Assembly: GCA_949592205.1 (NCBI GenBank)
Contig: CATIUR010000006.1
Span: 8,511,001 to 8,575,000, forward strand
Source: Helichrysum umbraculigerum
Lineage: Eukaryota; Streptophyta; Magnoliopsida; Asterales; Asteraceae
Length of the DNA stretch: 64,000 bases
Direction: 5' to 3'
How positions within the stretch are numbered: the stretch's first letter is position 1; each line of letters starts with the position of its first letter. The notes under the pieces were generated by a model that saw only the letters and a list, made by a program, of their open reading frames with translations, searched no databases and was not told the DNA's origin. Below are positions 35,467-47,274 of this stretch, one piece after another. The position numbers and the translations under genes were made by a program.

Positions 35467-38400
35467 TGTCGCACCCCCAAATTTAGTCAACGATGGTTAG
35501 CGGAAGCATTAGATCGAGCGGGGGCGCCGACGTCAACATTGGACATTCATGCATCAGAGCGTATGATTATTGCTGAACAGTACATAGTAAGATGTCATCC
35601 TATTTCGTCGTGGGTCTCCTAGTTCCATATGCATGCAGTCTTATATGCGTAGCTAATTCCCTAAAAAACATAGTAAAAAGTCAACAACAATGTTGAGTGA
35701 ATTCACAGGTTTTATAAGTGTAGTTCATTGTACCAAATAGTTTATAAATTGTTGACACAAAAGTCAAATAGTGTTTGTGTTGGAATGTTATCCAAATATA
35801 TGTTTAGTTGGGATGTCCTCCAAAAGTCCAAAGTATAAGTTTAAAATATGTTTCACAAGTTAGCATCGGTCGTTCTCCGGCGAGTTCACAGTTAGTACCG
35901 GTCGTTCTCCGGTAAGTTCACAAGTTAGCACCGGTCGTTCTCCGGCGAGTTCACAGTTAGTACCGGTCGTTCTCCGGTAAGTTCACAAGTTAGCACCGGT
36001 CGTTCTTCGGCGAGTTCACAGTTAGTTACGGTCGTTCTCCGGTAAGTTTACAAGTTAGCACCGGTCGTTCTCCGGCGAGTTCACAGTTAGTACCGGTCAT
36101 TTTCCGGTAAGTTCACAAATTAGTTTACACAAATGTAACAGTTTATAGTATGAAAACGCTATTTCATAAATAATAGTTGTATAGTATGAACACAATCATA
36201 AACAATCTGTATAAAAGCATAAAATCAATTATATAATAATTGCACATGTAGCAAAAGATTTGGCTATGTTTTTCACCCCTATTTAAAAAGCAGTAATACA
36301 GTAAAAAGGTAGGGGCTGTGAACTCACCTCGTGAGCTAAATGCGTGAGAGCTAGCAAAGCGTAAGTCCAGGTAGGGTCTCTAACGTCCTAAACGTATGAG
36401 ATTACAAGTTTAAGTAAATGGATATCTCTATAAACTATCCATGCTAATGTCCACTCAACTAGTGTGTTCAATTGTATTTTGTTTTTGAAAATAAACGTGT
36501 ACGACCCGTTGGTGAAAGTTTGTAATAATAATTCTTAAAAGACATTACTATCAGGTTTGTTCATTGTACACTTTACATTGGTATATATCACATGTTATCG
36601 TATGTGGTTATCGGTTATCACGCGAATTTAATACTTAGTGTCAACGTCTTGCGGTTTACGTCTCGGTTCAAATATAAGAGTCGTTTTTCGTTCGGGTTAT
36701 GTTTACAAGCCTCATTTTTGGTCCAAGACACTTAATAAGTCACTCAAACCCACTTTGTTTACAATTTTTCAAAATTAGTAAGTTTCTAAAAATAGAAAGT
36801 TTGACGTTTTCGAAACCGAACCCCGTTTTTGTTGACTCGGTCAAACCTTCCCAAAACTTTTACCCAAGCCTTAGATATGTTCATGGACCATAAAAAGTTA
36901 GTTTTTCCATTTATAGTAAGTCCACAAGTGTCGGTTTTTATTAGCTACTAAAATCAGTCCACACTTTATATTTTCCAGAAAATGTACCTGTTTGTCGAAT
37001 TTTTCTAAAAATCTACAATCCGTAAACAATTCCAACAACATTACCAGTTGTTCCCCTATATGTTATATACTTCAATTAAATTTTTCATGAATTTTAGATG
37101 AGTCTAAGTATTTTTAAAAATTACATGTGTCCTCTGAGCTCCATCAGTTGACCAATCTGGATACATGCATGAAGATTGAGCTTTTGGGAAAAATATATAC
37201 GTTTTTTGGAAAAAGTCTTCAGTACAATAATTGTAGCTAACAAAGTTTTTGAGATTTTAGCGATGGTTTCAAGTCATTTGGAGTTGTATAGCTCAAGATA
37301 TGGCCAAAACAATAAGACCAAAGTTTCTGACATTTCAGGGCAGATTGTATATGTGTTCTTATACAAATTATTAAAAATAGTAAATGAGCTCAGAAAAATA
37401 AGTGGCTTACGGGGTTTGAAAGATTACTTCCTGAACTTGATTTTAAACTATAAAAACATCCATTTTCATGAAGAAATTATTTTTATAAAAATCGTGGAAT
37501 TAGCATAAACTTTCTGGACAGAAAGTTAAAGTATCATTATATTGAGTTTTATGTTAAGAAAAATGATTTTTGTGCAATGTATGGACATAATACTTGTTGA
37601 GTGAGTTTATTAACATGTTATAAGAGTATAAAGATAAAGAAAAGGATCCTCACAATGGTGTTATGGAAGATTTGATGGCAGAAGTGTAATGAGATGATCT
37701 TGTAGTGTTGAAATCTTGAAAACCCTTTGCAATAAGATGGATATTTGTGTGGTGGTTCTTGGTGGTGTCAAGGTGGTTTATGGTGGTTGTAGGGAGGTGG
37801 TTAGGGCTGAGATTTCTCAGAGTTTTAGTGAGAGGCTAGAGAGTTTGGAGGTGAATTGAATGTTGGTGAATGAAGTTGCATGAAGGTTGAGTGTCTTGAA
37901 GTGGGAAATGAATGAGTGGGATTTGCATGAATTTTGAGAGGGCAAGAGTGGAGGTGGTCAGCCCCCCATGGGCCCCCACTTCTGAGTTTGTGATTTAATT
38001 TCAATTTCCATACCGTGTTTACGTATTTAGGTCGTTTACCTGTTGTTCGTGTTAAAACGTTAAATCGCGTAACGAAATTTTTAGTCGTTTAAATTAACGA
38101 TATATTTGAGATAATTTTTCATTGAAGTATTATTAAAATACTTGATTTTGAGTTGTCAAAATATTTATCGATTTTCATTTGGTTGCCGAATTCGATTCGT
38201 GCGTTTTCTTTGCGTTTGAGACGTTTTAAGCGAAACGTCTATGTTTTTCGTGTATTATTTAAATAAAATAATAATATATGATAAATAACTTCTAAAATTA
38301 GATTTAAGTTATTTATAGAAATGTTTTCACCAACGTCGTATATTTTTTTAGAGTTTGTTCCAAATGTTTTGTACGTAATTACAACTAATTACGAAATGTA

Positions 38401-38538
38401 TAATACTAAGCGTATTAACTAGTTGGGCCTTGCTAGACTTACCTCTAAAATAGTTGTGAATTCACTTAAGTAGGGAATTAGCCTAAAATGCAAATGTTTA
38501 GTGTACTTAATTGTATTCAAAATTACGGGGGTGTCACA
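35467..38538 (-). repeat. LTR C (outer 5' LTR)
   Basis: 3072 bp, ending ACGGGGGTGTCACA at 38538 and followed by the GATTG duplication. Private changes include AGTCTTCAG near 37215 and TTTGAGATAA near 38105. Confidence 0.93.
35854..36116. repeat. ACCGGTCGTTCTCCGGT repeat cluster in LTR C
   Basis: Third copy of the eight-unit cluster. The first unit reads GCATCGGTCG, a private change. Confidence 0.92.
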
Positions 38539-38543
38539 GATTG

Positions 38544-39219
38544 AAAGTCAATGCAATCCAACGGGTAACAATGCAAGTCAACGTGAATTTGTAACTGCCG
38601 GTGGAGGTTACACTCCCCGGTAGCCATATATATGAGAAATTATTTAATGTAACTTACGTTATTACGTAATGTTAATGCCTAAAGAGTTGTAACTATTTAT
38701 AAGTTTAGTACTAACTTTTGTAAATGTACATACGGATCATTTTCTCCTTTTCTTAGAGAGTAATAGTAGTAGTAGATTTTATTTATGTCGGTTTATCAAC
38801 TTTTATGGGTTGCACGTACGGATCATTCTCATGATCATGTACTAGTTTCAAGATATTTTTCGACATCGATGAAACCGTTACATGTATTTAATTTCACATG
38901 TCAGATTGTAATAATTGTATTTCATGTTAGTGGGCCTAAAAACAATGGGCTTGTTGGGTTTGGGCCTGTTGAGCCCAGTTTTGAGAATCCTCTGGTGGTG
39001 GCAGTTATTGCAGAATCTCATAAACTTGGATCGGTTAACCTTGCTCAACAGAAGAGGAAGAAGAAAAAGAAAAAGAATATGAGAACCATGAACCTAGTTA
39101 AGATACTGAAAAGTGGGAACGTTCACTTAATGAATGGAAAAAAGCTTCTCCGATTCTAAGGTCATCTAAGACGTTAAAATTGCTTCGTAAAATAGCGTTG
39201 TAATTTGTTATGTTTAGCA
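38544..39219. other. Non-coding host DNA right of the array
   Basis: An ORF at 38785-39159 (124 codons, with a KRKKKKKK run) is open but has no recognisable domain, and its lysine run is a simple A-rich tract. I do not call it a gene. Confidence 0.45.
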
Positions 39220-39475
39220 AGTGGCGAGTTGTTGGTGTTGTATTAAGATAAGTCTAGTGTGGGTTAATCTGGGTTGCACGCATTTCCGGTTTAGCCTATT
39301 GTATGTATCGGTTTTCTATCAAGCGGGGTGCTAGGCCAAAGTTTAGGTTTCTATCTAGGCTATTTGATAGGAGGTTTCTTTAACGGTCCTGTATCTCGTA
39401 GCGTCTTGCTATTTTAATATATTATATAATCATTGCTGATAAAAAAATAAAATAAAAAAAATGTCATGTTAGTCA
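39220..39475 (+). mobile_element. Possible LINE 3' end
   Basis: A non-coding tract ends in TTAATATATTATATAATC, then GCTGATAAAAAAATAAAAT and an A-rich tail, the form usual for plant L1-type LINE 3' ends. No RT coding sequence is visible upstream, so it would be a strongly 5'-truncated copy. Confidence 0.35.
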
Positions 39476-40451
39476 TTATGCATCTAAAGTGTTTTATTCT
39501 TAACAACATTTTATCACTAAGCTACTAGCAAGACGCTTAAACTACAAAAAGATGAAGGGTATATATCTTTACTGGTAGCACTTTTTGGTTACGCTTTCTT
39601 TATTTCTAGTGACAGGATAAACTAGTAGTTCGTAGTTCCCCAGGCCAGCGGTCTCGCTATTTCTGATGATCAGGTCAGGTTGTTCTTACTTTACCTTATC
39701 ATTATGTTTTAAGCATTGGGCGTCAAATGCCAAGAGTGGTGTCAGTGTGTCATATTGTTGGAACATTTAAGTAATGTTACGAATGCTACCCAGAAATCTT
39801 ACTGTCAGATACCACAATCTTCATCAAGAAGCACTTAAGTTTGTCATTGACGGTGTGGAGACTATAGAAATATAAAATGTGGCAGAGAGGCACTTCTAAA
39901 CAAGGCTGTAAATGAAGTAGCTATAGATTGCGAATAAAAATGGTAGGAAAAATACTGCACAGATTTGTAGCACTAGTAAAGTGGAAACTACTACTCATGA
40001 TGTCAATATGGCCATATGGGTGGGTTGGGCAACAAGTAATAAAGGATCACGGAACAACTTTTAGAATATGTCAGAATGGGTTGGATCGACCCATCAACAA
40101 ATTTTAGCTGGAGGTGAACTGCTCTTATTTAAGACACTTCATAGTAACACATATGTGCATCAGTGCATGGTTCTGTGTGCATCATATGTGCACTGTGCAT
40201 ATGGAATAATATTAGAATCATTTTTTTCACTAAATTAGTAAAAGGTTTTATTTATATGTGATTATCACGTACTGATGATTAATGTTGAGTCTGATTAGCA
40301 AACATACTAACTTGGAACCACAATAATAACCATTGTGGTTTCAAACTTGAATTACATAATGATAATGTTCACAAACATGAATGAATAGGAAGAGGGTAAT
40401 TGATATGCATTTAGTGAGTTTTCATACTTTATTGGTCAATGTTACTGATAA
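39476..40451. other. No gene seen
   Basis: AT-rich intergenic DNA with no supported feature. A short GTGCATCATATGTGCACTGTGCAT direct/inverted stretch near 40150-40200 is low complexity. Confidence 0.5.
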
Positions 40452-40697
40452 ATTGTGGTCATCGATCTGTTAGAGCAAGATAAGATAATACAGAAACTAT
40501 CACAGCAGCTAGAGCGTAAGCAACAAAAATGTGAAGTTTACAGGGAAAACTTGATAGTTGTTCTTAAGGATATTGAACAGAAGAAACATATATATGGAGT
40601 ACATATTTGCAATCGTAGCAAGTGTTCAATTAGAGATACCAAATTGTTCCATTTTGAGATATCAAAGGCCTTCTCTGGTTGTGTCCACAGGTTATAG
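40452..40697 (+). pseudogene. Coiled-coil exon fragment, family unknown
   Basis: An open stretch without an ATG start reads VIDLLEQDKIIQKLSQQL, then QQKCEVYRENL and VVLKDIEQKK: a clear heptad-type, charged, helix-forming segment followed by less convincing text. It looks like one internal exon of a coiled-coil protein, but no good splice borders or partner exons are visible nearby. It lies 270 bp beyond the DGAT2 stop codon on the opposite strand. Confidence 0.35.
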
Positions 40698-40966
40698 TTT
40701 CTTGGTTCATTTAACTCAACAGTAGTTTAAGACAAGGCTAGAAAACAGATATGTAACAAGTGAAGTTCCAAATAGCTAGAAACAGAACCTGGTATACAAA
40801 TGCTTACATATCGACGGAATATGTCAAATGTTCTGAGTTTGTACAAACTGGTATACAACTGATTACTATTCTAGCAACTTTTGACTTCTATTTCAAACTT
40901 GCTGCTTACAATGGGAGAATGATGTCCTGTTCATTCAAAGCAGAAATGTGGCACTAGGATGGAGAT

Positions 40967-43900
40967 TCACATAATTCTTAACTGAAGATCGGGATAACCG
41001 GCTCTCGCTTTGTGATTCTCAAATAGATCTTTAATTGCGTCCACATACTCCCTGTGTACTTCCGTAACCTGCAGTACAGTTTAATAATCAGATTCATTAA
41101 GTAACCACAGTTTATACAACTTTTCTCCCACGTTTGTTTTCCTGAATTGGACCACCAATCACCTTTTTAGAACCAATACTCGTTTTGTAATAAATCTTTC
41201 CATTTTAAGAGAGAAACTGTAATTCATTTTTCTGCTATTTAAAAGAAAAGCATCAAAGCAGATTATTAACTATGGTACCTCTTCCATGGTAGGTGTTCTG
41301 TTTTCTTTAAAATATATCGGTTTACCAACCACTACATGCATAGGTTGGCGGTAGGGTATAGGCGACCTGCAATAACATAACCACCAAGCAATCAAATAAT
41401 CTCGATTATGAACTTTGTGGATTTACCAAATAGTAAAATTATATGAACTGAACACACCCTAAGATACCCCAGAACATAACCGGAGTGAACTTTATAGCCC
41501 GAGAGAACTTGAGGAACAATTTCCCACGTGGCTTCCACCACTTGTAAACATATGACTGCAGCATGCAATATATTTGGCTCAATCATAGAATAAACAAGCC
41601 AATGCATGAAACGGAGTGCATACGAACATCCAATGAAGATAAGTAATACCTGACCAAAGCCAAAAACTGGAACCAAGGGGCTATTAGTCTCCATTGCAAG
41701 GCGTACAAATCCTTTTCTTGATTTCAAAAAGGCAATCTATCGTATATTATCATGTCAGACCATCTCAAAGTTGTAGATCATACATTCATATCAACACAAT
41801 AGTACAACATATTCAAACGGGTAAGCGGATGAGGTCTTCCCTGTTCAGGTTACATGGAGAGGGCGAGTCTCTAACCCGGGTATCCCCGTGACCGTTGCCG
41901 ACCCTTTCCCTATCCACCCCCAAGATGTTTACCTTGGGAGGTTAGAACTCGGACCTCTTGTGAGGACACCAAGGCGCCTTACCACTAGGCTACCTTGGTG
42001 ATTTAAGTACAAAATATTTCACTATCAGCCAAATGTATTAACTACCCACCCGTTATGATAAATAAGGCAATTTTGTGAACGCATATCAATAATAAACCAT
42101 TTTCTATAATATGAAGACAATTGGCTAATAGGCGGTTTCAGCTTAAATAGCAATTGTTGCAATTTTTATGGGACATCCCAAAAAGGAAACTGTTTACAGG
42201 TTTCATAGGATAGAGGGAGTGTGATTTCGCTTCTTAGTGTCAAAGTTCATAACTTGTTTACTTAAGATCCTTTCATAAAAAAGTTAAAAACAAAATAACT
42301 ATTTCTCTTCTAAATCCTTGCGAAGTTATATTCATTAATCATTAATCAGGTCTTCAGATTAAATAAGTTCAGACAACAACTAATCTTGAGAACTGTACCT
42401 CAGAATCATGCTCCATGTAAAATGTCTCCTGCACCCCACCTGGTACGACTATGCAACTATAACCTGCTTTTAAAAGAGACGAGAAATTTTTCCTCGTTGC
42501 TGGTGTTAGTCCAAGCCATGTCCATATATGTCTCATAAACGGTGTATAGAATACCTGCGTTGATGTCAATTCTGACTATAAGATATATCCTATTTGAGCC
42601 AAATCATAATCTTTGAAACTCAGGGTTAGTGAATCTTACAGCAGTACTTGCAAGGACCTTTATTTTAGGAAGAGGCATGAAACCTGTAAGATCTGCCAGC
42701 GCAACGACTCCAATTGGCCAAATTGAATGAGGCTCATACCCGAAAACTGCATGTAGCATGGCGTAAGTAGTTATATAAATATTTAACAATGAAATTTAAA
42801 AATAACTCAGAATCAAGAACATAATGTAATCAATTACCATAAGCCTGATCGGGCTTGAAAGCTTTATAATCCTCTACATATAAAGTAACAGGGAAAAATC
42901 CTACAGCATGCTTGCATATATACCTGAATAATAGAAAGAAATTCATTAACTTTGAGAATCGAACACAACAATCAACAAGTAACAATTCAATAGCCAGATA
43001 TAACATCAAGAACATTGCATTGTACGGATTTTCCACTGCATACCACCTTACTAATACAGCGTTTCTATCTCAACAAAGTGAGAAAAATCATTTCGGCTAC
43101 AGACGTGCAAGGTTTGGCACGATCATCAATCAAGCATGGCTGGTTTTCTTTCATCTAATCAGCCAGGCAGATTTAATTTTCTGAAACCCGAATCTTTAAG
43201 TTCAGTACTTCAGTTATCCATCTAAAGTGAAAAACCTGTCTTTTTGGTCAAACAGACCATTAAGCATCACTATAAGTACTTGAAAGAGGTAGATTTTAGC
43301 ATGTAATCCAAAATAAATCTCTATTTTCTATGTCAACCTAGACCATCAAACTGACCAAGCAAATCTACAAATCCAATACTTTGCCAAACGTTGAAAACCA
43401 ACAACACCTACAATATGCAAGAAGACAACGATGAACGTACATTTTAGATGGACTTAGCGGTCACTAAGGAAAGCGCCTGCCCATACTGGAAAACATGAGC
43501 GTTTTCACTCGAGTTATGAAATATGAACCTAATTATATAGACCTAACAAATGACTCAACCCAATAAATGGTTGACACATGGAATAAGCATTTTCTACCTC
43601 CATATCTTCTCCTATTAATCATTTTGAAACTAACGAGCTACACCCACGAGGCCATGAGGGTGTCCCCAAAGTTGCAGTTGGTTTATGCCAAAGATTCTCA
43701 AACCTTGGAGTTCACGATTTCAATAAATCCAATCGTTTAGTTCATAAAATGGTGAAAACAAGGTTGCCATTTTGTGATTTAAAGCAGCCGAACAACCAAA
43801 CCATGCTCCTAACCAAATCAAGTTATTCAGATTGGGAATCCATCCAATAGTTACACAGCATATAACACAATATCTAAAATCTAAATGTGTTTTTTCATAC

Positions 43901-44349
43901 ATCATAATGCCATTAAAATTTAAATAAATAAAAATAAATAATAATTAATGAAAAAGTATTAACCTGCCTAAAGCTCTGCCCCATCTGTTCCTCTCATTAA
44001 TAGGGATCACAATTAAAATCACAAGCATTCCCAACGCCCTTCAAAACATACAAAAAATACATATTAAATCAACAAACAAATATAAATAAATAAATAAATA
44101 AAAACAAAACAATAAGATAACTTACAGAAAGAATTTATGAAGAGGAAGGAAAAAGAAAGATGTAAGAATAATGGCAGCGTTGAGATGTACGGAACCAAGC
44201 CATATAATCATTGCAATTACAGTATGAACAAGTGGTTGTGTTTTTCCGATGAACTCAACTGCCTTTGGTTTTTCAGACATGTTTCTCGGTGATTTTGGTT
44301 GTGGTTGTGGTTGGATTCCGTTGGACTCCTCCGGTGGTGTGTTGGACAT
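40967..44349 (-). CDS. DGAT2: Diacylglycerol O-acyltransferase 2, nine exons, intact
   Basis: Catalyses the last step of triacylglycerol synthesis (acyl-CoA plus diacylglycerol) at the ER membrane. Exons on the minus strand are 44349-44126, 44038-43964, 42923-42838, 42746-42640, 42554-42399, 41736-41650, 41555-41458, 41366-41279 and 41068-40967. They total 1023 nt, 340 residues and no internal stop, and all introns are GT-AG with matching phases. Two hydrophobic segments lie near the N-terminus (IAMIIWLGSVHL; LVILIVIPI). Family motifs follow: ARYICKH-like RYICKHAVGFFP, GYEPHS (the plant form of HPHG), VVPGGVQETF, SRKGFVRLAME and PLVPVFGFG, then YKWWKPRGKLF. A second ATG at 44280 has a better context and would give 317 residues, close to the Arabidopsis length. 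Intron 5 holds a SINE and a MITE-like piece. This is the one convincing functional host gene here. Confidence 0.95.
41820..42000 (-). mobile_element. tRNA-derived SINE in DGAT2 intron 5
   Basis: On the minus strand it starts CACCAAGGTAGCCTAGTGG, giving an A-box-like TAGCCTAGTGGT (41981-41992). A B-box-like GAGGTCCGAGTTCTAAC follows (41941-41957). A tRNA-unrelated body then runs to about 41820. The cloverleaf is not complete, so it is a SINE and not a tRNA gene. Target duplications were not resolved. Confidence 0.65.
42170..42220 (-). mobile_element. Stowaway-like MITE fragment in DGAT2 intron 5
   Basis: The minus strand reads ACTCCCTCTATCCTATGAAA at one end and TTTTTGGGATGTCC at the other. 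This resembles the CTCCCTCYGTCCCA terminus of Stowaway elements. Only one end is present, so it is a remnant. Confidence 0.4.
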
Positions 44350-44464
44350 GAGTTGTACCAAATGCTTTAAGAGTTGCACAAAACTAGAAAAGTCAAGAAT
44401 GGGTAGTTGACTGATTTTATGTGAAGGGTGCACGTCTGTGTAAAGTAATTTATTTATGTTCCTT

Positions 44465-44472
44465 TATTTATA
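44465..44472 (-). promoter_or_regulatory. TATA box of DGAT2
   Basis: TATAAATA on the minus strand, about 116 bp upstream of the first in-frame ATG (44349). Transcription would begin near 44435, and 44349 is the first ATG in the predicted mRNA. Confidence 0.6.
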
Positions 44473-45152
44473 CAAGAAGATCTGTGAGATGTCACAAACT
44501 TTATATTAAAATATACGGAGTATTATTTTATATATATATTCTTAGTATTATATTGTTGTAAGTCACTCTTTGTGCTTTTAAACCACCAACTAATTACCAA
44601 ACACACTCTTTTTCTCCTGTGGCTTACCATCGAGTCTTGAGGTATTTGTGGATTAAGGGATTGTACCTCGTCCCTTAATTAATCTAAACATGATATGAAA
44701 TGAATAAAATTATGCTAAACATGGTCTTAAGGATTGTGATAGTTCTATAAAGGAAAGAAAAATGATTTGTACACCTAAATTGGTATACCTAAAACTAGAC
44801 CTATAGATTTGATTGGTTAATGTGAAAAAGTGATAGGTGAGATTTACATAAGTAGTCATATATAACACTCCTCGGCTAAAAGTTATGGGGAAGGTTTTAA
44901 ATTGTAAACTTTAATTGTAAAATTCTGAGGGGTAACCGTATTTCAACAGGAAACGATCTCAAATGTTAATTTATGTGATCAACAACTCAGATTCGTTGAA
45001 CTCCAATCCTGTATTTCACATCAACGGTTGAAATTGGTCTGGCCCTCATTCCCCTTAAAATATAACCGACTCTTTTATCTCACACCTAACCTTCATGCAA
45101 AACTGTCAACGGGTATACAACCACAAACCGTATGTAATTAAATGGTAACATT
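44473..45152. other. DGAT2 upstream region
   Basis: AT-rich promoter-side DNA with no ORF. Around 44770-44815 short repeated words (ACACCTAAATTGGTATACCTAAAA) resemble the inverted TAGGTAGACCTAAAA text at about 58130, suggesting a small MITE relic. Confidence 0.4.
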
Positions 45153-45161
45153 AACAATATA

Positions 45162-45406
45162 GAGAAGAGTTCAATTGAGACCATTTATTTTGTGTGAGAA
45201 TGGGGGAACCAACCACAATATGCCATGTGTCACTTTTTTCTCTCTCATCCACGTTTTTAAAAATTAAATATCTCACAAACGACAAGTCGAAAAATCATGA
45301 AAATTGCACCATATTTTTCAGCGTTTTATCCTCTTCGATTTGCCGTCCATCAAGGCATACTTCCGACGAACTTTTTTTTTTCATTTTTTTAGTGGGTTTT
45401 ACATAT
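45162..45406 (+). repeat. Left TIR of the outer element
   Basis: About 245 bp, roughly 80% similar by eye to the reverse complement of the right TIR. The shared words include TTGTGTGAGAAT, AAATATCTCACAAA and TCTTCGATTTGCCGTCCAT. Confidence 0.75.
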
Positions 45407-45442
45407 TAGTAACACATATGTTAGTGATTGATTATACATTTG

Positions 45443-45528
45443 ATTTAGGGTTTAGGGTTAGGGTTTAGAGTTAGGGTTTAGCAGGGTTTAGTGTTAGGGT
45501 TTAGCAGGGTTTAGGGTTTAGGGTTTAG
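45443..45528 (+). repeat. Interstitial telomere-like repeats (TTTAGGG)
   Basis: About twelve perfect or one-base-off TTTAGGG units, including TTAGGG and TTTAGCAGGG variants. This is the plant telomere repeat sequence. The tract ends seven bases before the inner TIR element begins. Confidence 0.85.
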
Positions 45529-45534
45529 TATGAT

Positions 45535-46646
45535 GGCCAAAATGCATTTTACTACCCTGAACTTGGCTAACTAGGTGTACTAGTACCCTAAACTATTAAA
45601 GGTACACCATAGTACCCTGAACTTGACAACTCGGTTCATTTTAGGCCTTGACTCACTAAACTCAGTCACATGCTTCTCACATGACTTATGCTAGTTAACT
45701 AAGACCGACCAAAGTTAATGGGTGTAAATGAAATCAAAATTGGGGGCACAATTGAAATTCTGCATATTCTTTCTACCTTCTTCCTCATCAATATTCTATA
45801 TGCTTCTAGTTGTGTGGGTATTTTATTATTAATGATCTCGCTTTTACATATAAAAACGAATTAACTGGGCAAGTTTGAATGTGTGTGTCGACTTTGCGGC
45901 TGATTTTGAGCAGGTCCTTTTTGTTGGGTTCTGTAAATACAACTTCACATTTCCCCCATCTTTTGTTTGGTGTAGGTTTGTGTATGAGCGAAATTAGATG
46001 GAGCAACAGTGATGTGCTATGCTAATTAGAGAATATTGTGTTGTAACAATTTCTTGGATCATTTATTTTGAGGTTTATGAAGTGGAGGCGGTTAGCTGAA
46101 TACAACCAATCGGATATAGCTAAATGGGAACAGAGCAAAGACATGAAGAATTAATTATTCCTTTACCTATTATGTTAGAACAGTTTGAATAATTGGATCC
46201 ATAAACTTTCGAAAGAAACTATTGATTTCACGATTTTAATTGGCAAGAAAAAGTCAACTATTTTCTAAACTATGGTTGAATCTCAGTGTGTCGTTTTTGA
46301 TGTACTTTTTGTTGCGTATCCGATTTCAGTTAAGAGAGAAAAAAACGTGTACTACAATTATATTCACTTTTTCGAAGACCTCTGGAAATTTTGATGAGGA
46401 AGAAGTAGAAAGAATATGTAGAATTTCTATTGTGCCCCCAATTTTGATTTCATTTACACCCATTAACTTTGGTCAGTCTTAGTTAACTAGCATAAGTCAT
46501 GTGAGAAGCATGTGACCGAGTTTAGTGAGTCAAGGCCTAAAATGAACCGAGTTGTCAAGTTCAGGGTACTATGGTGTACCTTTAATAGTTTAGGGTACTA
46601 GTACACCTAGTTAGCCAAGTTCAGGGTAGTAAAATGCATTTTGGCC
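45535..46646. mobile_element. Inner long-TIR element (non-autonomous, Mutator-like)
   Basis: About 260-bp TIRs begin GGCCAAAATGCATTTTACTA at 45535 and are mirrored at 46646. The arms stay alignable down to TTCTTTCTACCTTCTTCC near 45780 and its complement near 46400. The 0.6-kb centre has no transposase. The left flank (AGTATGAT) and right flank (TTTTCTCT) do not match, so there is no target duplication. The right edge coincides with the truncation point of the 5' LTR. Confidence 0.85.
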
Positions 46647-47274
46647 TTTTCTCTCTAATCTCATCTCTCTCTCTCTCTAAATCGGCACTCTCTTTCTCTA
46701 GAAAACACACCCGAAACATGCTTAAATCACAAAACGCAAAGGAGCAACGACGATCACCACAATGAGGGCTACGATACTATCTTTTCGGTTTCTCGATTCG
46801 ACAACTTTGTAAGTTTTCCGGCGACCTTCCGAACTTTCCGATTACATTTATTTTGCTTCCATGATGTTCCCCTAGCTTCATAATGTCCAAATGATATGTT
46901 AAAACTCGTTTTTAAAACTTGAAAGTATAAACCGAAAACGTAAACTAAAAACAGTCCCCTTTCGCAATTTTTATAAAATCGTACGGTCGAAACTAGCAAA
47001 TATACCCTAAACATGAAATCTTCGTTTTTCCGTTGCCTACAACTTTCGTGAAGAAGGTTTACCTCCAAAACGCCCCCATTTTCCTAGAAAAATAGATTAG
47101 TGAACGTATGTTTAGTTTTAGTGACGTTAAATGAAAACCGACATCTCGAGACCCCCCGAAACGAAACGATAATTTTTCTAACGATATTTAGCCATTTTAG
47201 AACTTGTGTAAAAGTTTCGGGCCAAACCGAGGTCGTTTGACCCAAAACCGAGCTTAAAAACGAAGTCAGTCGAT

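Larger units (their letters stand above)
26580..38538 (-). mobile_element. Tandem array: three LTRs with two short internal regions
   Basis: The order is LTR, internal, LTR, internal, LTR with a repeat period of about 4.44 kb. The whole array is flanked by one perfect 5-bp duplication, GATTG (26575-26579 and 38539-38543). Orientation is minus: PBS text adjoins the left edge of the second LTR and a PPT adjoins the right edge of the first. The internal regions are only 1379 and 1375 bp and have no gag or pol, so the family is non-autonomous. Each LTR carries private substitutions and small indels. A single insertion followed by unequal exchange between LTRs explains the structure best. Confidence 0.92.

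Noticed and set aside
28278..37508. A 110-codon ORF present in all three LTRs of the array
   Set aside because: Its conservation is explained by the LTR copies being near-identical as DNA. Composition is ordinary for AT-rich LTR sequence and no domain is visible.
38785..39159. 124-codon ORF as a host gene
   Set aside because: No domain or splice context, and the lysine run reflects an AAGAAG simple repeat.
41940..42000. A tRNA gene on the minus strand
   Set aside because: A- and B-box-like words are present but no full cloverleaf or discriminator. A SINE head fits better.
44350..44433. Extension of DGAT2 exon 1 to 44433
   Set aside because: The codon at 44433 is GTG, not ATG, and the predicted transcription start is at about the same place.
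45535..46646. A perfect target duplication for the inner TIR element
   Set aside because: Flanks AGTATGAT and TTTTCTCT do not match. The missing duplication is reported as a finding instead.
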